NCBI GenBank assembly: GCA_030145055.1
Contig: JAQYWK010000001.1
Location: 434,001 to 498,000, forward strand
Direction: 5' to 3'
Length of the DNA: 64,000 bases
From: Desulfovibrio sp.
GTDB taxonomy: Bacteria; Desulfobacterota; Desulfovibrionia; Desulfovibrionales; Desulfovibrionaceae
Below, one piece after another: positions 57,341-64,000 of this stretch. The stretch's first letter is position 1. The number at the start of each line of letters is the position of its first letter. Below the pieces are notes generated by a model, which was not told the DNA's origin, ran no database searches, and saw only the letters and a program-made list of their open reading frames with translations. A program made the position numbers and the translations under genes.

Positions 57341-57425
57341 GCCTCCGGCGGCTTAAACCCTTTTGGGAAAAGGGCTTAAGAATCCCAAAACTTTTTATCG
57401 GTCATCCATCTTTGTGGGTGACCGA
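57341..57425 (+). terminator. Repeat-like element with two hairpins after pgi
   Basis: GCCTCCGGCGGC is followed by a CTTAAACCCTTTT...AAAAGGGCTTAAG hairpin and CTTTTTAT, then a second stem TCGGTCA...TGACCGA. The first block looks like an intergenic repeat family common in related genomes (from memory, not tested). It ends pgi transcription. Confidence 0.6.
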
Positions 57426-57525
57426 TTTGATTTTGTTGCATAAGCCTTATAAAGAATGTCTGAACGGTAGTAATTTTCAAATTTTACTTATTTTAACAGC
57501 ACCGCCTTCTACGCACGGAGCATAC

Positions 57526-58959
57526 TTGGATTCTAAACCTAAAGATCCGCAGAATCAGTCTTTTCAGTTGGTAAAACTGCTGTCATGGACATTGCTGGTG
57601 GTTATTGTTGCGAGTAGTTTGGGCCTGTCTGTTTTTTTGGCTAAACATGCTGATGAGACTCTTTTGGAAAAGCAGAAAGAGTTTTCGTTATTGCAGGCTG
57701 AAAACTTGAATCATCAGATATATCGGCGGTTTATTTTGCCTACGATTATTGGGTACGGTAAAATCGGCTTGAAAAATGAAGAGCAGATGGATCGTTTGGA
57801 TCAGGTTGTTCGTTCTACTATTCATAGCTTTAAGGTTAACGAAGTTAGAATTTATGATCCGGGTCTTATGGTTACGTATTCTTTGGATAAAAAAAATATT
57901 GGGAAAGAAAATTTAGGTGGAGAATTCATTAAAAAGGTTATGGAAACGGGCGAACCTAAATATGAATTTATTAGCAAGAAATCCGCGATTGGGGCAATTT
58001 TTGATTTAAATATGCGGCCTGGGACAATGCTTCTGAAGATTGTTTATCCTTTGCGTTCAGAGAAAAGTCTTAATATTGAAGAAAATATCATAATGGGCGC
58101 GTTGGTTCTTACTCAGGATATTACTGAGGATTATCAGTCAGTTATTAACTTTGAAAGGCTGATTCTTTTTACGTCATGCTTTTCCGCGCTGATTTTGTTT
58201 GCGACTATTATGGCTATTGTTAAACGTGCTGATATTATTAACGCACAGCGCATGAAGGATCGGCAGAGGTTTGAGAAAGAGCTTAACCAGAGCGAGAAGC
58301 TTGCTAGTATCGGGCGTATGGTTTCGGGCGTGGCGCATGAAATTCGTAATCCTTTGGGAATTATCAGCTCTAGCTCGGAACTGCTGCTTAAACGGATGAA
58401 AGATAGTGATCCGCTTAATGAGCGGATACTTTCCGCCATCCATGAAGAATGCAAAAGGCTGGGCCGTACTGTCAGCGATTTTCTTGATTATGCACGTCCT
58501 CGAACATTGACCTTCGTTCCTATAGATCCTGCTGACTTGATTGATAAAATTTCGATGTTTATGGAACAGAAGTGCCATTCACAGGGAATTGAATTTGAGC
58601 GTGATTATGATCACGGGCATATGGTTTGCGGTGACGAGGATTTGCTTTACCGTGCTTTTTACAATCTAGTCGGCAACGCTTTGCAGGCTATTGATAAGGA
58701 CGGAAAAATTTCTGTTTCTATCGAAGAAGTTAAAAATGGCGTAAAAATTGTTTTCTCGGATACAGGACCCGGATTTACACCTGAAATTATTGGTAAAGTT
58801 AAGGATCCATTTTTTACGACCAAGGATAGTGGGACAGGTTTGGGGCTTGCCATTGTAAGTAATATTGTGGAAAGCCATGAGGGAAGACTTACCGTCATGA
58901 ATAATGAAGAGGGCGGCGCTCGCATTGAACTATTTTTGTCAGATAAACATGATTGTTAG
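57526..58959 (+). CDS. Membrane sensor histidine kinase, NtrB-type
   Basis: A 477-residue kinase. TM1 (about 15-35, LLSWTLLVVIVASSLGL) and TM2 (about 210-230, LILFTSCFSALILFATIMAI) flank a periplasmic sensor region. The phosphoacceptor histidine is in GVAHEIRNPLGIISS, and the ATPase domain has NLVGNALQAI, DTGPGFT and GTGLGLAIV. A TTG start at 57526, five bases after GGAG, is preferred; the frame extends upstream without support. It pairs with the sigma-54 response regulator 46 bases downstream. Confidence 0.85.
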   Translation: MDSKPKDPQNQSFQLVKLLSWTLLVVIVASSLGLSVFLAKHADETLLEKQKEFSLLQAENLNHQIYRRFILPTIIGYGKIGLKNEEQMDRLDQVVRSTIHSFKVNEVRIYDPGLMVTYSLDKKNIGKENLGGEFIKKVMETGEPKYEFISKKSAIGAIFDLNMRPGTMLLKIVYPLRSEKSLNIEENIIMGALVLTQDITEDYQSVINFERLILFTSCFSALILFATIMAIVKRADIINAQRMKDRQRFEKELNQSEKLASIGRMVSGVAHEIRNPLGIISSSSELLLKRMKDSDPLNERILSAIHEECKRLGRTVSDFLDYARPRTLTFVPIDPADLIDKISMFMEQKCHSQGIEFERDYDHGHMVCGDEDLLYRAFYNLVGNALQAIDKDGKISVSIEEVKNGVKIVFSDTGPGFTPEIIGKVKDPFFTTKDSGTGLGLAIVSNIVESHEGRLTVMNNEEGGARIELFLSDKHDC

Positions 58960-59005
58960 CACTTGGGTTTAGTGCTCACTTTAAATTTTTGGATACAGCA
59001 AAATT

Positions 59006-60379
59006 ATGGCTACTAATATTCTTATACTGGACGATGAACAGAACTACCTACTTATTCTCGAAGCGATGCTTTCGGACGAGGGGTATAACATAACGGCGCT
59101 TTCAGATCCTGAAACAGGTCTGGCTTTTATGGATGAATCGGAAGTTGATCTCGTTATCACTGATATGAAAATGCCCAAGCTCACTGGTCAGGATGTGCTT
59201 GAGCATGTGAAAAAGAACTTTTCGCATGTTCCAGTGATTATCATGACTGCGTTTGGTTCAATTGAGTCGGCCGTTGAAGCTATGAAAATAGGGGCATTTG
59301 ATTACATTACAAAGCCATTTGCTAATGAAGAGTTGATGTTGTCAGTTACCAAGGCTGCTCAGTTCGCGAAAACTCAGCAGGAAAACAGAATGCTGCGCGA
59401 ACAGATTAAAGATCGCTACTCTCCGAATAATATTATAGGGCGTTCTAAGCCCATGCTTCAAGTGTTTGAAATGATCCAGAAAGCTGCGCCTGGTAATTCT
59501 ACCGTACTTATCACTGGTGAGTCCGGTACTGGTAAGGAATTAGTCGCGCAGGCCGTGCATCAGTCCTCTCCGCGTTGTGATAATCCTTTTGTTTCGGTTA
59601 ACTGTATGGCGCTTAGTGCTGGAGTGCTCGAAAGCGAGCTTTTCGGTCATGAAAAAGGGTCATTTACCGGAGCAACTGCGCTTAGACGTGGGCGTTTTGA
59701 AATGGCAGATAAGGGAACCCTATTTCTCGATGAAATCGGCGAGCTGTCCCATGACATGCAGGTTAAGCTTTTAAGGGTATTGCAAGAAAAGACCATTGAG
59801 CGGGTTGGTGGTGTTGATACTATCAAAGTTGATATTCGAATTGTCGCAGCGACCAATAAAAATCTGAAAAAAGCCGTTGAGGATGGAACTTTCCGTGAGG
59901 ATCTTTACTACAGACTGAACGTTGTAAGCATTGAGCTTCCTCCTCTTCGTGAGCGTAGAGAAGATATTCCGTTTATGGTTGATCATTTTTTGGGAAAATA
60001 TTCCGCGGAGAATAACAAAAAGTTTGAAGGTTTTTCACCATCAGCTATGGATTACATGTCAGCCTATGAATGGCCCGGGAATGTACGTCAGCTTCAGAAT
60101 GTGATTGAGCGGTGCGTAGTCCTTACTTCCGGAACCGTCATTACAACTGATGATCTGCCGGCTGAAATAAAAGACGAAGAAGCTCAGTTTAAAAGTGCGG
60201 TTGATTTATTGCCTACAAAGATTAATCTGGCGCAGGCTTTAGATAAAATTGAAGCTACTTTGGTTCGCAGGGCGTTAGTACATAGTAATTTCGTAAAAGT
60301 AGACGCCGCAGAAATGCTTAGTATTTCTAAAAGCTTGCTACAGTATAAACTTAAAAAATACAGTATTAGCGGTAAATAA
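59006..60379 (+). CDS. Sigma-54-dependent response regulator
   Basis: A 457-residue NtrC-type activator. Receiver (1-120): D9/D10, phosphoacceptor D53, T81, K103. AAA+ domain: Walker A GESGTGKE (171-178), the sigma-54 contact loop GSFTGA (218-223, a variant of GAFTGA), Walker B LFLDEIGE, then DLYYRLNV. Fis-type HTH at the C-terminus (about 425-452, VDAAEMLSISKSLLQYKLKK). The cognate kinase is the gene just upstream. The targets are unknown; no sigma-54 promoter stands out nearby. Confidence 0.93.
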   Translation: MATNILILDDEQNYLLILEAMLSDEGYNITALSDPETGLAFMDESEVDLVITDMKMPKLTGQDVLEHVKKNFSHVPVIIMTAFGSIESAVEAMKIGAFDYITKPFANEELMLSVTKAAQFAKTQQENRMLREQIKDRYSPNNIIGRSKPMLQVFEMIQKAAPGNSTVLITGESGTGKELVAQAVHQSSPRCDNPFVSVNCMALSAGVLESELFGHEKGSFTGATALRRGRFEMADKGTLFLDEIGELSHDMQVKLLRVLQEKTIERVGGVDTIKVDIRIVAATNKNLKKAVEDGTFREDLYYRLNVVSIELPPLRERREDIPFMVDHFLGKYSAENNKKFEGFSPSAMDYMSAYEWPGNVRQLQNVIERCVVLTSGTVITTDDLPAEIKDEEAQFKSAVDLLPTKINLAQALDKIEATLVRRALVHSNFVKVDAAEMLSISKSLLQYKLKKYSISGK

Positions 60380-60613
60380 GTAGTGGGTGGAGGTGGGATT
60401 TCCTTCGCCAACAAAAAAGACTGATCCATCCTCGTCTTTATGACTTTATAGAATCATAGACCGCTTAAGCTCGTGAATCTGATTAACTCGTTTTCTGGCG
60501 ATTGGTATTTTTTTCACCGTTTGAATGTTATTGCTCTATTTTTTTGTAAAAAGTACGAGTTCTTAAGACGCTAAGTACTTGGATGATAGAGGCATAATAA
60601 TTATGGAGGAAAA

Positions 60614-61537
60614 GTGAAAAAAAGACACGCTACTCAAAAACTATTCATCATATTTCTAACTATTCTCTTACTTTGTTTGTCCTCAGTCTGTCAGGCAAAA
60701 AGTATAGCTCTCTCATTTGATGACGGTTTGGACCCAAGAAATCAACCAATGGCTTGTTCTTGGAATTCATCCATTCTAGAAGCTTTATTAAAAGCACAAA
60801 TCAAGTCAATTCTCTTCCCGGCAGGAAAAAGAATCGATACTCCTGCAGGCTTCAAACTAGTGAAGGACTGGGGGAAGGCCGGCCACTTGATTGGTAGCCA
60901 CACATATTCCCATTTCAATTATTGTTCGAAGCAAGTAACGCTTGAACAATTCATTGCTGATACAGAAAGAAATGAAGCTTTGTTAAAAGATCTTCCAGGT
61001 TGGACAAAGCGGCTGCGGTTTCCATATCTTAAAGAGGGGGAAACAGCAGCAAAGCGTGACCGATTCAGAAGCTGGCTGACAAATCATGGATACGAATCGG
61101 GAGCTGTGAGCATTGATGCAAGTGACTGGTACTACAATAAACGCTACCTGGAGTGGTGCAAAAATCATCCCGGTGAAGACTTGTCAACATTTCGCTCTGC
61201 CTATCTAAATCACCTGTGGAATCGAACCACATATTACGACGCCTTATCTGAAGAAGTTCTTAACAGAAGTGTAAAGCATGTTATTCTTTTGCACACCAAT
61301 GCTATCAACGCTGCATTTTTGCCAGATATCATAGAAATGTATAAGTCAAACGGCTGGAAGATAATCTCTCCAGAAGAAGCATATGAAGACCCTGTTTATA
61401 CCATGAAACTGACAACCTTGCCTGCAGGCGAAGGTATTCTTTGGTCTTTAGCAAAACAACAGGGAATCAGCGGATTGCGGTACCCTGCAGAAAGTGACAA
61501 ATATGAAAAAACCCTGCTGGACAAACTCGGTTTGTGA
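60614..61537 (+). CDS. Secreted polysaccharide deacetylase
   Basis: A 307-residue secreted enzyme of the NodB/carbohydrate esterase 4 family. A Sec signal peptide (basic start, core LFIIFLTILLLCLSS, cut after CQA near residue 29) precedes motif 1 SFDDG, motif 2 SHTYSHFN (metal histidines), motif 3 RFPYLKEG, and LLHTNA near the end. It removes N-acetyl groups from a cell-wall or capsular sugar. A GTG start, four bases after GGAGG. An acidic C-terminal extension (about 250-307) is of unknown role. It lies by a palindrome typical of REP/IS200-type elements. Confidence 0.87.
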   Translation: MKKRHATQKLFIIFLTILLLCLSSVCQAKSIALSFDDGLDPRNQPMACSWNSSILEALLKAQIKSILFPAGKRIDTPAGFKLVKDWGKAGHLIGSHTYSHFNYCSKQVTLEQFIADTERNEALLKDLPGWTKRLRFPYLKEGETAAKRDRFRSWLTNHGYESGAVSIDASDWYYNKRYLEWCKNHPGEDLSTFRSAYLNHLWNRTTYYDALSEEVLNRSVKHVILLHTNAINAAFLPDIIEMYKSNGWKIISPEEAYEDPVYTMKLTTLPAGEGILWSLAKQQGISGLRYPAESDKYEKTLLDKLGL

Positions 61538-61547
61538 ATATCCGGCA

Positions 61548-61574
61548 GAATTAGGGGGACACCATACCTAATTC
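61548..61574. repeat. REP/RAYT-type palindrome
   Basis: GAATTAG...CTAATTC around GGGGACACCATAC. This arrangement resembles the palindromes that accompany REP-associated tyrosine transposases (IS200-like) in many bacteria. No transposase gene is present, so it is probably a leftover end. The likeness is from memory. Confidence 0.5.
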
Positions 61575-61764
61575 CCTGAAGCAAGTAAGGCGTTTTATAA
61601 AGCTGCTTCTTTGCTTCACATGTATACTTTTTCGTGGTGGACTGGATGGAATCAAATCTAGGACTTTTTGAATCCATTCAATGTAGTGTCTCGGCAATAA
61701 ACATGATAAATATTTATAATAAAGACGAGTATTCGTCTTACTTCAGCAATTAATGTGAGTAAAG

Positions 61765-62871
61765 TTACTCTTCGAAATCGTAGACCGTGTAGCTGCTCAT
61801 AAGTTCCAGCATTATGTAAGGGCTTACGTTGTTTCTGATACAGATGACCGCATCAGTGATCATTTGCATTTTGGTTTCCAGTTCCCATGTGTATGCTTTT
61901 TTGCGCTCGGCTATGATCTTTCCAAGGTTTATTTCGTCTATTCCGGCCAGCAGTAGTGCCGCTCCTTTGCGGAAAAATTGGTCATCGAACTTTTTGGTAT
62001 ATTTATCCATCTCATCCAGCCCTTCATCCGTTATAATTAGCCCTAGTTTGTAGAGGGACATTGCTATGTCTTGAGCCGGCAAGCGTTCTTTTATTGCGGG
62101 ATATAGCAAGAGGGGGCCGTGTTTAAGTAAGCGCTCTTCCATTTCTTTTTTCTCGCTGAAAAAGGAGCTTAACTCGCTTGCAAGTTGCTGAACGGACAGT
62201 TTTTGGGACGTGTTAATGATAAATGATTCGATTAGGTTAGCACGTATTTTGTAATCTTCGAGGGCTTCGGTCATTAACAGCTTGGATTTTTGGTGTAGCT
62301 CTTGTTCTGTAGTATCATCTATTGATGTTGAATAAAGTTCGGTGCTGAATTGGTCGTCCAGCCGCTCTAGAATGATATTTTGAACTTGAGGGCGCTTACC
62401 TAGGATGCTTTTGCTGTTTTTGGCGGCTAGATTCCACCAGATTATCAAATCATGTAAGTCATTGTGATTAAAATCAAATATTGGCAGACCGTCTGAAAAA
62501 TTAGTTAACTCTACACCCATATCTAAGAATGACTCGTCTACTTCATTTCTTGTAGCTATTCTAATGAATCCGCCCTTAACTAGATACTCAATTCGGTCTA
62601 GCAAAGACTCGCATGATGCTTCTACTTCTTGCTGAGTTAATGGAGTTTTTTCTGATAAATATAACTCAAGTAATTCAGAAATTTTATCTTTGCGGATCGT
62701 GTTTAAATTCGAAAGAATTATTTCGCGGGACTGGTCTGATAGAACAACAAGAATCTTTGCACAGGATTCATTATTAATATCACAACTGAAAATTTCCTGG
62801 ACGCAGTAATCAGGCATCATTGTTACTGAATCTAAACGTTGATCTGTATTAATGTCAGATAATGATATCAT
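61765..62871 (-). CDS. Uncharacterised helical protein
   Basis: A 368-residue cytoplasmic protein I do not recognise. It has no signal peptide or membrane segment and is predicted mostly helical, with charged amphipathic stretches (for example AKILVVLSDQSREIILSNLN and ASELSSFFSEKKEMEERLLK) and two cysteines near the start (C23, C30) and one near 37. Composition and codon use look ordinary. RBS AAGG. It lies between a deacetylase and glnA on the glnA strand. Confidence 0.7.
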   Translation of the reverse strand: MISLSDINTDQRLDSVTMMPDYCVQEIFSCDINNESCAKILVVLSDQSREIILSNLNTIRKDKISELLELYLSEKTPLTQQEVEASCESLLDRIEYLVKGGFIRIATRNEVDESFLDMGVELTNFSDGLPIFDFNHNDLHDLIIWWNLAAKNSKSILGKRPQVQNIILERLDDQFSTELYSTSIDDTTEQELHQKSKLLMTEALEDYKIRANLIESFIINTSQKLSVQQLASELSSFFSEKKEMEERLLKHGPLLLYPAIKERLPAQDIAMSLYKLGLIITDEGLDEMDKYTKKFDDQFFRKGAALLLAGIDEINLGKIIAERKKAYTWELETKMQMITDAVICIRNNVSPYIMLELMSSYTVYDFEE

Positions 62872-62920
62872 CTAAACTGCCTTATTTTTTAAAAATTATA
62901 AATGGTTTACGAGTTTAATC

Positions 62921-62956
62921 AAAAAATCCCTCCCGCGTAATGCGAAAGGGATTTTA
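62921..62956 (-). terminator. Terminator of glnA
   Basis: On the minus strand a stem CCCTTTCGC...GCGGGAGGG followed by ATTTTTTG, just past the glnA stop. Confidence 0.8.
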
Positions 62957-62980
62957 TTAAACACTTATCGGTAATTCATT

Positions 62981-64000
62981 TTATAGAACAGGTAGGTATG
63001 TTGCTATTTCGTACTCAGTGATCTGAGTTCTATACGCATCCCATTCTTTAATCTTATTCTTGTATAAGTTGCTGTGAATGTGCTCGCCGAGGCAGTCTTT
63101 TACCATTTCACTTTTCTTCATTGCGACTGCTGCTTCATAAAGGTTTCCAGGAAGTGCAGTGATATTGTTTTCTTCAAGTGTCGGTGCATCCATGGCGAAT
63201 ACGTTCTCTTCGATAGGATCTGGAAGCTTATAGCCTTTCTCGATGCCTTTGAGTCCTGCTGCAAGCATTACCGCAAAGCAGAGATATGGGTTTGCAGCTG
63301 GATCAGGAGAACGCAGTTCCATTCTGGTTGCATTTTCTTTGCCTGGCTTATACATCGGCACACGTACTAAGGTGGATCTGTTTTTCCTTGCCCATGACAC
63401 GTAAACCGGGGCTTCATATCCCGGTACAAGTCGTTTGTAGGAATTTACCCACTGGTTTGTTACGCAGGTGAACTCTGGGGCGTGTTTCAAAATACCTGCG
63501 ATATAGCTCTTTCCTTCAGGGCTTAGATGATATTCGTCGTTTGCATCGAAAAATACGTTTCTACCGTTTTTGAAAAGGGATTGATGAACGTGCATGCCAG
63601 AACCGTTTACACCGGCCATGGGTTTAGGCATGAAAGTCGCGTAGATACCGTGCTTACGGGCAACTTCTTTGACGATTACGCGATATGTCATGGCTGTATC
63701 AGCCATTTTCATACCTTCGCAAAAGCGCAGGTCAATTTCATGTTGGCTAGGCGCAACTTCGTGATGACTGTATTCTACATCGTAGCCCATTTCTTCCAGC
63801 GAGAATATAATGTCGCGGCGAATATCATTACCTAAATCAAGCGGTGGAGCGTCGAAGTATCCACCTTTATCAATAATCTTAGTGCCCTTCTCGTCTTCGA
63901 AGAGGAAAAATTCAAGCTCTGGGCCAACGTAGAAGGTGTATCCCTTGTCTGCGGCCTTATCGAGTGCTTTTTTGAGCACCCATCGGCTGTCTCCCTCGTA
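62981..64000 (-). CDS. glnA: Glutamine synthetase type I (5' end cut by the window)
   Basis: The last 339 residues of a glutamine synthetase, which makes glutamine from glutamate, ammonia and ATP. The frame continues beyond base 64000, so about 100 N-terminal residues are missing. GPELEFFLFEDE (metal and glutamate site), AVNGSGMHVHQSLF-type NGSGMHVHQSL, and NRSTLVRVPMYKPG then RMELRSPDPAANPYL match the family. The C-terminus lacks the NLYDLPP adenylylation site (ALPGNLYEAAV is in its place), so it is the GSI-alpha form, probably not adenylylated. A terminator follows. Confidence 0.94.
   Translation of the reverse strand, partial: YEGDSRWVLKKALDKAADKGYTFYVGPELEFFLFEDEKGTKIIDKGGYFDAPPLDLGNDIRRDIIFSLEEMGYDVEYSHHEVAPSQHEIDLRFCEGMKMADTAMTYRVIVKEVARKHGIYATFMPKPMAGVNGSGMHVHQSLFKNGRNVFFDANDEYHLSPEGKSYIAGILKHAPEFTCVTNQWVNSYKRLVPGYEAPVYVSWARKNRSTLVRVPMYKPGKENATRMELRSPDPAANPYLCFAVMLAAGLKGIEKGYKLPDPIEENVFAMDAPTLEENNITALPGNLYEAAVAMKKSEMVKDCLGEHIHSNLYKNKIKEWDAYRTQITEYEIATYLPVL

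Noticed and set aside
61635-61680. A tRNA 3'-end-like stretch on the minus strand ending CCACCA
   Set aside because: The T-arm stem does not pair and no anticodon or D arm can be built; at most it is a decayed fragment.

Overview
The window looks like a piece of the chromosome of an anaerobic sulfate-reducing bacterium of the Desulfovibrionaceae (Desulfovibrio/Maridesulfovibrio type), with moderate GC. The evidence is indirect but coherent. There is a DUF39 homocysteine-biosynthesis protein, which is characteristic of sulfate reducers and methanogens. There is also a tungsten-type aldehyde:ferredoxin oxidoreductase with a polyferredoxin partner, a DUF362 ferredoxin, a DsrE-like protein, and the chromosomal block dnaA-dnaN-gyrB-gyrA. 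No 16S rRNA or sulfite-reductase gene is present, so the placement is inferred.

Layout. 0.1-2.9 kb: two amino-acid/amine antiporters (GadC-like, then CadB), probably the end of a decarboxylase-antiporter operon that begins outside the window. 3.3-6.9 kb: an iron-chelate-type (FecBCD/BtuFCD class) ABC importer followed by a ModA-like protein without a signal peptide, best read as a molybdate/tungstate uptake unit. 7-12.9 kb: a beta-hydroxyacid dehydrogenase, a LysE exporter divergent from a MocR regulator, a K+ channel-like protein, two small lipoproteins, a DsrE-like protein and a GNAT. 12.9-15.5 kb: two identical tRNA-Phe genes, then the aldehyde oxidoreductase and polyferredoxin operon. 15.9-19.3 kb: a small cysteine-paired protein, fabD, and a LysR regulator divergent from nitroreductase and monooxygenase genes. 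19.4-24.8 kb: a signalling cluster (PAS histidine kinase, CheB-CheR-PAS fusion, single-domain receiver, short ORF). 25-28.7 kb: an NSS transporter with its 31-residue small subunit, a CDF metal exporter and a dienelactone-hydrolase-like enzyme. 28.9-33.3 kb: a nitrate/taurine-type ABC importer whose ATPase is fused to DUF169, and a second nitroreductase. 33.5-36.6 kb: a candidate small RNA and a helicase-nuclease fusion (MrfA plus MrfB domains).

36.7-45.1 kb is the replication block, all on the minus strand: TPR lipoprotein, gyrA, gyrB, dnaN, dnaA. No DnaA-box cluster is visible beside dnaA. 45.4-64 kb is mostly core metabolism and cell division: DUF39 protein, EamA transporter, geranylgeranyl-reductase-like flavoprotein, HAD phosphatase, DUF362 ferredoxin, ilvD, ftsE-ftsX, a lipoprotein, aspartate aminotransferase, pgi, an NtrB/NtrC-type two-component pair, a secreted polysaccharide deacetylase, an unrecognised helical protein, and glnA running off the right edge.

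How the genes fit together. The oxyanion importer at 3.3-6.9 kb and the aldehyde oxidoreductase at 13.3-15.5 kb may be linked as supply and consumer of tungstate/molybdate. The DUF39 protein, aspartate aminotransferase, ilvD and glnA cover parts of amino-acid metabolism. The points most worth checking are the candidate sRNA at 33.6 kb, the DUF169-ATPase fusion, the signal-less ModA-like protein, the MrfA-MrfB fusion, the CRP-type palindrome before gyrA and the short genes (31 and 41 residues).
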